A stretch of DNA of 64,000 nt from Ramlibacter terrae (GTDB lineage Bacteria > Pseudomonadota > Gammaproteobacteria > Burkholderiales > Burkholderiaceae_C): positions 2,976,001 through 3,040,000 of the forward strand of contig CP053418.1 in NCBI GenBank assembly GCA_013127575.1. Reading direction: 5' to 3'. Within the stretch, counting starts at the first letter, position 1. Each line of letters begins with the position of its first letter. Below the pieces are notes generated by a model. That model made no database searches, was not told the origin of the DNA, and saw only the letters and a list, made by a program, of their open reading frames with translations. The position numbers were made by a program, and so were the translations under genes. Shown in pieces: positions 35,958 through 45,245 of this stretch.

Positions 35958-37617
35958 GCGGCTGGAACATCGGCAGCAGGACGTCCAGCGCGGCGGGGCC
36001 TTCCCGCCGATGCAACAGCAGGATGGCGCGCGCCAGTTCCTGCTCCGGGTCCGTCAGGCCGGTACGGAAAAGCGGCAGGGCATCGACATAGCTGCCCTGC
36101 GACGGATCGGGCCGGCACGTGTGCGGCGCCAGTGCGTCGTGGTCGGCGCTGAAGCCGCCGGTCGCGACCAGCAGGCTTTCCAGCAGGTCGATGTCGATAT
36201 CCAGCGGCGCGGAGGCCGCCAGCGAACCCGTGGTCTTGCGCAGGTTCAGCGTACGGTAGTCGAGCCCCTTCGCCTGGCGGATGTGTTCGTACGCGCCCTC
36301 CCCCATGCGATGCCGGCCGATGGCGATGAACCGGGTCGCGATCGGCGCCTTCAGCAGCACGGGCGAATGCAGGGCCGAACCCTCGATGCCCAGCACCAGT
36401 TCCGAGCTTGAAATCGCCGCCAGCTGTTCGCGGATGGAGTGCAGCTCCGGGTGGTAGATGCCGAAGCCGTGCGCCCGCAGCAACGCTTCCAGCCGCGTGT
36501 CGTCCTCGGAACTGCCCCGGCCCGAACCCAGCTTGCCGCGCGACAGGTAGGTCTTCTTGCCCGGCACCACCGGCGCCGGCTCCACGGCGCCGAGGAAGGC
36601 GCCATGCTCCGGCAGCATCGCGGTGCCGAGGCTGCAACCCGGGATCGGGAACACCATGCGCGCGAACCGGCTGGGCGCGTGGACGAACAGGTGCGGGTTG
36701 GCGATGCCCAGGACGTCGAGGATGGCGAGCTGCATCGGCGACAGCGACGGGCCCCGCGCGTGCCAGACGATGGGCAGGTCCGGGTGCGCCTTCGCGTACC
36801 AGAGGCGCGCCAGCCTTCGGTCAGGAAGTGCCCGTAGCTCGGGTTCGGGATGCCGCCATAGATGAACGTCCCCTCGAACGCCTGCTCGGGCTCCAGCGGG
36901 GGCAGGAAGAGGTGCTTCTGCTTGCCCATGGTGATGCGCAGCGCCTCCGGCACCGGCGCGCCGTCCTGGTGAACCCGCAGGAAGCCGTCGATGCTCTGCG
37001 CCAACGCACCGGGGTACGACGCGTACGGCCCCACCGTGACGGCGTCGCGCTCCGTGTACACGAGGGCTCCTTCGTGGACTGGAACGGCGGGCGCGCGTGG
37101 CTGCGCAGCGGAACGGGCGTGAGCGGCCGATTGGCGCCGGCCGTCTGCCAGCGTCCTTCGACCAGGATCTTGAGCGTGTAGCGGTAACTGGCGAGGCCTT
37201 CGAAGAAGACGTTCGGCAATGCGACGACCTTGCCCGCAGGCACGTCCTGCTGCAGGATGTGCTTGCGCGAGAAAGTGTTGAAGACGAGCACGCGGCAATC
37301 GCCGGCCACGCCGTCGGCGGCAGGATCGATCACGGTCACCGACCCGCCGAGATGCGCGGCGAAGCCGCGTTCGCACACATGGCTGTAGTCGCGGTGCAGG
37401 CTCTGGTACGGGGTGGCGTCCACCCAGCGCCCGTCGCTGCGCACCTGCAGCTTGAAGGCATAGGCGCGGGTGGGCACGAGCGCCCCCGCGGGTCGATGGT
37501 GAAGACTTCGCCGGGCGGAATCTCCGCCTTGGCCAGCGACGCCTTGCTCTCCCGGTCGATCAGCGCGATGCGCGCGCCCTCGAACAACCCGTGATCCCGG
37601 GGATCGATAGTCAGCAT
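35938..37617 (-). CDS. GT61 (DUF563)-like glycosyltransferase with N-terminal repeat domains
   Basis: The N-terminus MLTIDPRDHGLFEGARIAL begins two copies of the same small domain seen in the gene at 32795 (copy one ends KLQVRSDGRWVDATPYQSL; copy two ends around EGRWQTAGANRPL). The C-terminal part shows GT61 features: GGIPNPSYGHFLTEG, TYLSRGKLGSG, HPELHSIREQLAAI and VLGIEGSALHSPVL. Frame changes lie near 37490, 37070 and 36800. It is about 560 residues. GT61 proteins add xylose or related sugars in eukaryotes and occur in bacterial surface-polysaccharide clusters. It is transcribed towards the heparinase gene. Confidence 0.68.
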
Positions 37618-37702
37618 GTGCGCTACTGTACGCGGAGCGCGCCGCGCCGATCCGACCGCCGGGGATGACATTGCATACACTGCTCCCCTCGACGGAGCCC
37701 GT

Positions 37703-37947
37703 ATGCCCAATCTCGAATTCGAACTGGACCAGTTGCAGGCTGCGGACCGCCACATCGAGGAGGCGGAGGCACGCATCGCCCACATGCGCGTCACGCTCCA
37801 GCAGGAGCGAGCCAGCGGCTTCGCGGCCGTGGAGTCCGATCGCGCCCTGCAGGCGGCACTGGCGAGCCGGAAACCTTCCGCGAACACCGCCGCCTGATTC
37901 AGCAGACCATCGCGCAGATCGAATCCGGCGAGCTGCCGAGCACCTGA
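37703..37947 (+). CDS. Small hypothetical coiled-coil protein
   Basis: About 81 residues starting MPNLEFELDQLQAADRHIE and rich in Glu, Ala, Arg and Gln with heptad spacing, so a helical coiled coil is likely. A frame change near 37875 is assumed; the repaired end reads LIQQTIAQIESGELPST. Without repair it stops at 37897. It lies alone, divergent from the GT61 gene (85 bases between starts) and convergent with the Bug-family gene. Function unknown. Confidence 0.5.
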
Positions 37948-37948
37948 C

Positions 37949-38916
37949 TCACTCCACCACCGCGCCCGACTCCTTCACCAGCGGCGTCCAGCGGTCGATC
38001 TCGCCGCGCACGAAGGTGGTGAACTGCGGCGCCGTCATCGGCATCGTGCGCATGCCCCAGTCGGCCAGGCGCTGCACCACGTCCGGCTGCGCGAGCGCCT
38101 TGACCACCGCGTCGTTCAGCGCGTTGACCGCGGCGTCGGGCGTGCCGGCAGGCGCCATGACGCCGAACCACACGCCGGCGTCGGCGCCCGCCAGTCCCGC
38201 TTCCGCGAGCGTCGGCACCTTGTCCATGCCGGGCATGCGCTGCGGCGCCGCCACCGCGATGGGCTTGAGCTTGCCGCCGGCGATCAGCGGACCGCTGCTC
38301 AGCGCCACGTCGAACATCATGTCGACGCGGTTGGCCATCAGGTCCTGCAGCGCGGGAGCGGAGCCCTTGTAAGGCACGTGCACCGACTGCACGCCGGCCT
38401 TGGAGCCCATGATCTGGCCGAGCATGTGGCCGATGGAGCCGGGGCCCCGGGAAGCGTACGAGAGCCCGCCCTGCTTCGTCTTGCCCAACTGCACCAGTTC
38501 CCGGAGCGAATGGGCCGGGCTGTCCTTGGGCACCACCAGCAGCATCGGCGTGCCGGCCAGCGCGGCGACCGGGCGGAAATCCTTCAGCGGGCTGTACGAG
38601 AAGGTGCGGAACAGCGTCGGGTTGATCGCGAACATCTCTGTGGCGCCGACGAACAGCGTGTGGCCGTCGGGCTTGGCGAGCTTGACGACGCCGGCCGCCA
38701 CCGGCCGCCGCCGCCCGGCTTGTTGTCGACCACGACCGTCTGGCCCAGCGTGGCGCCCATCTTCTGCGCCACCATGCGGGCGATCTGGTCGGTGGGTCCG
38801 CCGGGCGCGAAGGCGACCACCGTGGTCACCGGGTGCGAGGGAAACGACTGCGCGGCGGCGGTGCCGGCGAAGGCGAGCGCGCTGGCCGCAAGGAGGGCGC
38901 GGGAGAGTTGCAACAT
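37949..38916 (-). CDS. Bug/TctC-family periplasmic solute-binding protein of the mhp cluster
   Basis: The start [18 protein letters not shown] is a Sec signal peptide ending near AAAQS. Family motifs follow: [61 protein letters not shown] and [18 protein letters not shown]. One frame change near 38700. It is about 322 residues, normal for the family. It is the last gene of the mhp-type operon, 40 bases after mhpB. It may capture an aromatic or carboxylic acid for a tripartite transporter encoded elsewhere; the ligand is unknown. Confidence 0.88.
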
Positions 38917-38956
38917 GGTGGTTTTCCTCTGGGTGGGTGGGAGAAGTCGCTCGTGC

Positions 38957-39890
38957 TCAGGCGGCGCCGAGCAGCAGGATGCCGAAACCGGCGATCAGTT
39001 CGGGGATCGCCTGGTAGTGCCGCTGCACGACGGCAGGCGCGGGCCGGGCACGGCGGCGCGGCCGACCAGCCAGCTCTTGGATTCGTGCGCGGAAAGGCCG
39101 GCCTCGCGCGAGATGCCCGCTTCGTCGGGGCGCGGAAGTACGCGAAGTCGGCGCTTTCGATGGCGTCCATCCAGCGGCGGTCCCAGTCGGGGTTGAGCGG
39201 CTTCATCGCCGGGTCGCCGGCGGCAAGCGCCCGGCCGGCCGCGACCACGCGCTCGGTCTTGGCCTGCCGCTGCGCCTCGGTCATCGGCTGCCACACGGTG
39301 ATGCGCTCCCGCACCTGCGGATCGGGGTGTTCGAGCGTGGGCACCGGCGGTTCGTGCGACAGGCCGCCCGAGCCGATGACCAGCCAGCGATGGCTGCTCG
39401 CCGCGAGGAAGCGGCCGATGGCTTCCCCAGTGCGATGCAGCGCGCGATGCGCGGCACGTTCGGCGGCGCCACCGCGTTCATGAACAGCGGCACCACGGGC
39501 GGCGAATCGAGCCCGCCCCACAGCAGTTGCAACGCCCGGACGAACCCATGGTCCAACCGCATCCGGCGCGACACCGCGATGTCGAAGTCGGCGTCGGCGG
39601 TGCCGCGCGAGCCCGACGGCACTTTCTCCATCCACGTTGACCGGCCCCGGCGGCGTCAGGTAGTCGCCCACGGACTCCGCCTCGGTGCCGATGCAGAACG
39701 CGGGCATCAGCTGGTGGACGAAGCCGTTGTAGTGGTCGGGCCCCACCAGCAGGATGCGCTCCGGCGCGAAAGCACGGACGTGGCCGCGCAGCGTGGCGAG
39801 CGCGGCCCGCAGCTCGCCTTCGACATCCGGGTCCACCTGCGCCAGCCCGAGCAGCGGCGTGTGCGAGAGGCCGAGGAAAGCGATGCTCAT
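38957..39890 (-). CDS. mhpB: LigB-type extradiol dioxygenase, MhpB-like (2,3-dihydroxyphenylpropionate 1,2-dioxygenase)
   Basis: The start [15 protein letters not shown] overlaps the mhpA stop (ATGA). LigB-superfamily residues are visible: [19 protein letters not shown] (His) and later [13 protein letters not shown] (His). The middle also keeps [17 protein letters not shown]. The enzyme cleaves a catecholic phenylpropanoid between C1 and C2, using Fe(II). Frame changes near 39640, 39590, 39430, 39135 and 39030; the repaired end reads FGILLLGAA. Assignment rests on motif order and position between an MhpA-like hydroxylase and an MhpR-like regulator. The exact substrate could be a hydroxylated cinnamate or phenylpropionate. 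Confidence 0.82.
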
Positions 39891-41554
39891 GCCGTCACCA
39901 CCGAGGAAGGCGAGCGCTGGCCGACCGCATCCGCCGCCGGCGCCTGCAGGTGCAGCACGCGCGCCAGTTGCGCGAGCACGTCGTCGAGTTCGCAAGGATT
40001 GCAGACCGCCGCGACGACCTTGTCGGGGCGCAGCACCACCACCGAACCGGGCGCGGCGTCGAACCACGCCCGGAAGCCGCCTTCAGCATCGGCGACGACG
40101 ATGCCGCCGGCCGGCGGTTCCACGGCGAGGTCCCGGCAGTCGGGCCGCACGACCACCCGCGCGGCGTCCAGCGTGGCGAGCACGGCCGCCGCCGCCGGGG
40201 TGATCCACGCATCGGCGCGCGCGCTCCAGCTCAGGAGCACGAAGCGCGGTCCCACCGCGTCGTCGAACAGCAGCACCTCGCCGGCCGCCGTGCGCACGCG
40301 CGGCTGCACGAACATACGGCCGATGGGCGCGCGCGGGTCGGGCCGGCCGCGGTGCACCACCGCGCCTTTGGCCGGGAAGGGCATCGGCTTGAATCGCATC
40401 TCCGCGATGTACTGGCGCAGCCGCGTGAAGCGCGACAGCCGCGGCGCCACGATGTCGCGCAGCAGGCGCAGCGCCTTGCTCGAAGGGACGAAGATCTTGC
40501 CGACCAGCACCGACAAATCGATCATGGCGGCGGCGTGCGCATGCCGCTCCTGCGTGTAGCTGTCCAGCAGCCCCGGCGCGGCGCGGCCGCGCACCACCAG
40601 CGCCAGCTTCCAGGCGAGGTTCGTGGCGTCGCGGATGCCGGTGTTGAAGCCCTGCCCCTGCCACACGGGCATCAGGTGGGCCGCGTCGCCGGCGATGAAG
40701 ACGTTGCCGCGGCGGAAGGTCGGCGCAATGCGCGCGTGGTGCGTGTACACGCGATGCCGGATCAGCCGCACCTGCCGCGCCTGCGGCAGCACGCGGGCCA
40801 GCAGCGCACGCACTGGGCCGGGTCGTCGAAGGTGCTCTCCGGCGTGCCGGGTGGCACCATGAACTCGAAGCGGCGGATGCCGTGCGGCAGCCCCAGCTCC
40901 ACGTATGGAAACTCCGGGTCGAGCACCAGCGAGACGTTGGGCGTGCCGATCGGGTCGTCGCCGATGTCGATCACGAGCCAGCGCGTGGATTCGCTCTTCC
41001 CGTCGAAGGGCAGCCCCAAGGCATTGCGCACGGGGCTGCGGCCGCCGTCGCAGCCGACGAGGAAACGCGTACGGACCACGTGCGGCGCGCCGTCGGCACG
41101 GCCTTCGTCGTCGAGCGGCTGCACGGTGACGGCGACGCCAGCGTCGCCGTCGACGAACGACTCGACGCTGTGGCCGAAGCGCACCTGCACCTGCGGAAAG
41201 CGCGCCAGGCCCGCGTGCAACTGCGCATCCACCAGCGGCTGGATGAAGCCGCTGCGACGGGGCCAGCCGAACGGGCGGGCGCGCGGATCGATCGCGGCGA
41301 GTAGGCGCTTGCGTGCGTCGAGAAAACGCATCACCTGGTCGGGCACCGTGTGCCTGCGGATGCGCTCCACCAGCCCGATGGCCGGAAGCTGCGCAGCGAT
41401 TCGTCGTCCATGCCCACGCCGCGCGGATAGTCGATCAGCTGCGGCAGGCGCTCCAGCACCAGCGTGCGCACGCCGCGCAGCCCCAGCGCATTGGCCAGCG
41501 TCAGTCCGCAGGGCCCGCGCCGGCGATCACCACGTCCCAGTCGGCGTCGTCCAT
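39887..41554 (-). CDS. mhpA: FAD-dependent aromatic hydroxylase, MhpA-like
   Basis: The start [20 protein letters not shown] gives the GxGxxG FAD motif directly. Further flavoprotein hydroxylase motifs are [17 protein letters not shown] and [20 protein letters not shown], and the long C-terminal thioredoxin-like tail is present. Frame changes near 41515, 41385 and 40815. It is about 555 residues, as for MhpA. It would hydroxylate 3-(3-hydroxyphenyl)propionate or a relative to the catechol cleaved by the next gene product, using NADH and O2. It starts 3 bases after the hydrolase gene and overlaps mhpB. Confidence 0.85.
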
Positions 41555-41557
41555 GGT

Positions 41558-42451
41558 TCAGGCCAGCGGCGTTTCGGGCGGGCGCCCGAGCAGGAAGTTG
41601 ATGTGCAGCCGGTCGAACGTGGGCGTGTCTTCCCACTGCGGCCAGTGCCCGCAGTCCTGCATCACCACGAACTGCGCCCCGGGGATCATCTCGGCGATGC
41701 GGCGGCCTTCGGTCACGTCGGCGGTCGGGTCGTGCGAGGTCCACAGCACCAGCGTGGGCGCGGCGATGCGGCCGTAGTCGGCCGGCGTGATCAGGTTGCG
41801 GGTGCGCACCTCCATGTCCTGCAGCACCATCGCGTTGGCCATCGCCTGCTGGAACCCGGGCTGGCTGTAGATCGCGGCGGCAGGCGATCAGGTCTTGGGT
41901 GGCCTGTTCCGGATGCGCCATCAGCCATTCGACGCGGGCCTGGATGAATTCCCACGAAGGGTCCTCGGCGGCGCGCGTCGACAGGCTCTTGATGCGGGCC
42001 ATCACGCTCGGCTCGGCGCGCGAACCGCCGGCGGTGTTGAGCACGACGCGCTCGACGCGGTCCGGATGGTCGGCCGCCAGCCGCGCCGCAACCCAGCCGC
42101 CGAGCGACTCGCCGCTGATGTGCGCGCGCTCCCAGCCGCGCGCGTCCATGAAGCGCAGCAGGTGGTCGACGTAGTGCTCGATCTCGTAGGGGTGGTCCGG
42201 CTTGTCGCTCCAGCCGTGGCCGATCATGTCCACCGACCGGTGTCGAAATGCCGGCCGTGCGCCTTCAGGTTGCGGGCGTAGGCCTCGGCATGGCCGCCGA
42301 CGCCGTGCAGGAACAGCAGCGGCGGCAGGCCTTCATGGCCGGAGCGCAGGTAACGGGTGGAGATGCCGCCGGCGTCCAGCCAGCCTTGCGAGAAGGCGGT
42401 GGACTTCAGGTCTTGCCAGAGGCTGGTGGAAGTGGGGGCGGTGGAGCGCAT
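41558..42451 (-). CDS. mhpC: Alpha/beta hydrolase, MhpC-like ring-fission product hydrolase
   Basis: The first gene of the mhp-type operon, starting [19 protein letters not shown]. Motifs are [14 protein letters not shown] (oxyanion region), nucleophile [13 protein letters not shown], Asp in [11 protein letters not shown] and His in [12 protein letters not shown], closely like E. coli MhpC (DCGHWAQWE). Frame changes near 42235 and 41885. It is about 298 residues. It would hydrolyse the C-C bond of the ring-fission product. The later steps (mhpD, mhpF, mhpE) are not in the window. Confidence 0.8.
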
Positions 42452-42490
42452 GGACCGGATGGTCGGGACAAGCCCCGCGCCGGTAAACTG

Positions 42491-42507
42491 GGTGCACGCA
42501 GTGCACG
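42491..42507. promoter_or_regulatory. Putative MhpR operator
   Basis: GGTGCACGCAGTGCACG, two GTGCAC palindromes three bases apart, lies in the 77-base gap between the mhpC-like and mhpR-like genes. From memory, the E. coli MhpR site is GGTGCACCTGGTGCACA, which matches at 13 of 17 positions including both full half-sites. The position suits control of both divergent genes. Confidence 0.7.
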
Positions 42508-42528
42508 CACAGGCGCGTGATAACCCTA

Positions 42529-43339
42529 ATGCCGCAAACCCTCGCCCGCCCTTTTCCGCCGTACAAGGAAGTGCGCGGTCTCTCGCGCGGCCTGCAGGTG
42601 CTCAAGGCGCTGAACCAGCTGCCGGGCGGCGTCGGCACGACCACCGAACTGGCGCAGGCGTGCGGGCTGCATCGCACGACCGTCAAGCGGCTGCTGGAGA
42701 CGCTGCGGCATGAAAACTTCGTGCGCGCCGGCGTCCACGACGGGCAGTACGAGCTGTCGTTCGAGGTGCGGCGCCTGAGCGAAGGCTTCGAGGACGACGC
42801 CGGGTGGAGCAGGTCGCCTCGCCGCTCATGCAGGCGTCGGTGAAGGAACTGCTCTGGCCCTCCGACATCGCCACCGTCGAAGGCGGCTTCATGGTGGTCC
42901 GCGAGTCCACGCACCGCTGGAGCAGCCTCTCGCAGCACCGCGTGCGCCTCGGCGAGAAGATGCCGATCTTCGTGACGGCGCTCGGCCGCGCCTACGGCCG
43001 CCTGCGCCGACGACGAACTGCAGGCCATCGTCAGCCTGCTGGCCAAGCGCACCGACTGGATCGGCGACATCGCGCGCGACGCGAAGGCCATCCGCAAGCT
43101 GGTGCGCGACACGCGCCGCCGCGGCTACGCGGTCAACCACGGCGAATGGTTCACCGACCCCGACTTCTCCGCGATCGCCCTGCCGGTGGTGAGCGGCGAG
43201 CAGTTGCTCGGCGCGGTCAACCCTGGTGTTCCCGAAGGACGCCGTGTCGGCGGCGGAACTGAAGAAGCGCTACCTGCCCCGGCTGCGGCAGCTGGCGGAG
43301 GCGATCGGGAAAGGCAGCCGGGTGTGGGTGGAGCGTTAG
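42529..43339 (+). CDS. mhpR: IclR-family activator, MhpR-like
   Basis: The ATG at 42529 (MPQTLARPFPPYKEVRG) is preferred to an in-frame GTG at 42517. The DNA-binding part has GLSRGLQVLKALNQLPGG and GLHRTTVKRLLETL, nearly the same as E. coli MhpR. The effector domain has LWPSDIATVEGGFMVVREST and THRWSSLSQHRV, again parallel to MhpR. Frame changes near 42800, 43005 and 43220; the end reads GKGSRVWVER. It is about 270 residues. It is divergent from the mhpCAB operon and probably activates it when the phenolic acid is bound. Confidence 0.85.
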
Positions 43340-43345
43340 CCCCCG

Positions 43346-43383
43346 GAAAAGAAAAACCCCGCAAGCCTTGCAACTTGCGGGGT
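43346..43383 (-). terminator. Rho-independent terminator of tRNA-Val
   Basis: Perfect 10-base stem ACCCCGCAAG (43356-43365) and CTTGCGGGGT (43374-43383) with an 8-base loop. Read on the minus strand it is followed by TTTTTCTTTT. It lies just after the tRNA, so it should end the dnaQ/tRNA-Val transcript. Confidence 0.85.
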
Positions 43384-43391
43384 CTGGAATG

Positions 43392-43466
43392 TGGTGGGTG
43401 ATGCAGGGTTTGAACCTGCGACCCCTGCCGTGTGAAGGCAGTGCTCTACCGCTGAGCTAATCACCC
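43392..43466 (-). tRNA. tRNA-Val (anticodon CAC)
   Basis: On the minus strand it begins GGGTGATTAGCTCAGCGGTA and ends with the T-arm GTTCAAACC and acceptor TCACCC, discriminator A and an encoded CCA (43392-43394). The anticodon stem CTGCC/GGCAG encloses loop TTCACAC, giving anticodon CAC. All four stems pair. It lies 26 bases after the dnaQ stop and before a strong terminator. Confidence 0.96.
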
Positions 43467-43492
43467 GATTTCCCTGTTCGGGAAGCCCGCAA

Positions 43493-44208
43493 TTATGCCA
43501 CAGGCGAAACCGTCACCTGACGCCAGACTGTCTTGCCGCCGCTGGCCTTGTCCAGTTGCTGCAGCACTTCCTCGTGCGCCGCGGCCTCCTGCTCGTTGGC
43601 CAGCAGCACGGGCAGCGTGAACTGGCGCAGGTCGATGCGCGTCGTGATGCCGGACACCGTGTCGGCGTCGGCTTCGTCGATCAGCAGGGCGTCTGGCCGC
43701 GCGTGAGGTTGATGTAGACGTCGGCCAGCAGTTCGGCGTCGAGCAGCGCGCCGTGCAGCGTGCGGCCCGAGTTGTCGACGCCCAGCCGGTCGCACAGCGC
43801 GTCGAGGCTGTTGCGCTTGCCGGGGTACATCTCCTTGGCCATCGCCGTGGTGTCGGTGACCTTCTCGACGCAGCGCGTGAAGGGCCGGCGGCCGATCAGC
43901 TCCAGTTCCTTGTTCAGGAAGCCGACGTCGAAGGCGGCGTTGTGGATGATGATCTCGGCGCCCTCGACGTACTCCAGCAGTTCGTCGGCCACCGCCGCGA
44001 ACTTGGGCTTGTCGCGCAGGAACTCGTTGCTGATGCCGTGGACCTTCAGCGCGTCTTCGTGGCTGTCACGCTCCGGATTCAGGTACCAGTGCTTGTTGTT
44101 GCCGGTCAGCTTGCGCGCCAGCAGCTCCACGCAGCCGATCTCGATGATCCGGTCGCCGGCTTCGGCCGAAAGGCCCGTGGTTTCGGTGTCGAGGACGATC
44201 TGGCGCAT
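43493..44208 (-). CDS. dnaQ: DNA polymerase III epsilon subunit (proofreading exonuclease)
   Basis: The start is MRQIVLDTETTGLSAEAGDR. The three exonuclease motifs are present: Exo I DTETTG, Exo II IIHNAAFDVGFLN and Exo III-epsilon LHGALLDAELLADVY. One frame change near 43695, where the conserved NLTRGQDALLID reading needs one extra G (CAGGAC is seen as CAGAC). After repair the C-terminal part ends TVWRQVTVSPVA. It is about 239 residues. It removes mismatched nucleotides during replication. It is divergent from the SDR gene with 21 bases between starts. Confidence 0.95.
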
Positions 44209-44229
44209 CGCAGGGATTATATTGAGCGC

Positions 44230-44983
44230 ATGTTCCAGCTCACAGGCAAGATCGCGCTCGTCACCGGCGGCAACGGCGGCATCGGCCTCGGCATGGCGCG
44301 CGGCCTCGGCCACTGCGGCGCCACCGTGCTGGTGGTGGGCCGCAACGCGGAGAAATCCGCCGCCGCCGTCGCGGAACTGCGCGCGCAGGACGTCCCGAGC
44401 GAAGCCTTCGCCACGGATGTAACGGATGAAGCCGCCGTGAAGGAATTGTTCGCCGCGGTGGCCGAACGCCACGGACGCCTCGACATCCTCGTGAACAACG
44501 CCGGCACCACCGTGCGCAAGGTGCCCGAGCAACTGGCGCTCGACGAATGGCGGCACGTGATGGACGTGAACCTGACCAGCGCCTTCCTCTGCTCGCGCGC
44601 GGCGCATCCGTTGATGCAAGCGGCCGGCGGCGGCAAGATCATCAACATCGGTTCGATGATGTCGATCTTCGGCGCACCCTATGCGTCGGCGTACGGCGCC
44701 AGCAAGGGCGGCATCGTGCAGTTCACGCGCTCGGTCGCGACGGCCGGGCCAAGGACAACATCCGGTCAACGCGGTGCTGCCAGGCTGGATCGACACCGAG
44801 CTCACGCAGGGCGCGCGCGACCAGGTCCCCGGCCTCGACGAGCGTGTGCTGGCCCGCACGCCCGCCGGCCGCTGGGGCGCTCCGAGCGACCTCGCGGGCA
44901 TCGCCGTGTTCCTCGCGGGCAGCGGCAGCGACTTCATCACGGGCACGGCGATCCCGGTGGACGGCGGGTACTCGATCTCGTAG
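44230..44983 (+). CDS. Short-chain dehydrogenase/reductase
   Basis: The start is MFQLTGKIALVTGGNGGIGL, with the NAD(P) motif TGGNGGIG. Then follow LVNNAGTT, the catalytic Ser in INIGSMMS, the catalytic YGASKGG (Tyr-x3-Lys) and the family end DFITGTAIPVDGGYSIS. One frame change near 44750. It is about 251 residues. The overall pattern, including GRWGAPSDLAGIAVFLA, is closest to sugar-acid and 3-oxoacyl type reductases (KduD/FabG-like). The substrate cannot be told from the sequence. Confidence 0.85.
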
Positions 44984-45004
44984 GCTGCTGGATTCGGACT
45001 TCCT

Positions 45005-45126
45005 TGACGCAGAGGGCGCAGAGAGTTCGCAGAAGACGCAGAAGACGCAGAAAAGTCAGCAGACATTTCAGGATTCACTTTGGGTTCTTCTGCGACTTCT
45101 GCGCATCCTCTGCGCCCTCTGCGTTC
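45005..45126. repeat. Long imperfect inverted repeat (ACGCAGAGGGCGCAGAG type)
   Basis: Perfect 17-base arms, ACGCAGAGGGCGCAGAG at 45007-45023 and its complement at 45108-45124, enclose further pairing GCAGAAG units (45029-45035 with 45096-45102; 45038-45045 with 45085-45093). The whole can fold into a hairpin of about 120 bases. Similar GCAGAG/GCAGAAG repeats are scattered between genes in many bacterial genomes. Here it fills the gap between the SDR gene and the gntR operon. Confidence 0.75.
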
Positions 45127-45134
45127 CGGCTGTC

Positions 45135-45176
45135 CGCTCCCGCTCCCGCTCCCGCTCCCGCTCCCGCTCGCGCTCG
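45135..45176. repeat. Hexanucleotide tandem repeat CGCTCC/CGCTCG
   Basis: Five perfect copies of CGCTCC followed by two of CGCTCG, directly after the hairpin repeat and 70 bases before the gntR start. Such runs can vary in copy number by slippage, and long-read errors could also change the count. Confidence 0.85.
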
Positions 45177-45200
45177 CGCATTCCGCACTTGTCCCATCAA

Positions 45201-45220
45201 ATGTCCCATTGACAGGACAT
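45201..45220. promoter_or_regulatory. Putative GntR operator
   Basis: ATGTCCCATTGACAGGACAT is a dyad with perfect 6-base arms (ATGTCC/GGACAT) and an 8-base centre, ending 25 bases before the gntR start. A partial extra half (TGTCCCAT) lies at 45190-45197. The position suits autoregulation of the operon. Confidence 0.5.
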
Positions 45221-45245
45221 TGCACCCGCCTGACGATGCGCTCCC

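Noticed and set aside
43690..43700. Programmed ribosomal frameshifting in dnaQ, iscS or uvrB
   Set aside because: No slippery heptamers are seen, and breaks occur everywhere in unrelated genes, which fits sequence errors better.
45005..45126. Hairpin after the SDR gene as a Rho-independent terminator
   Set aside because: The stem is very long with a broad loop and no T run follows on either strand. It resembles a dispersed repeat, although it may slow transcription.
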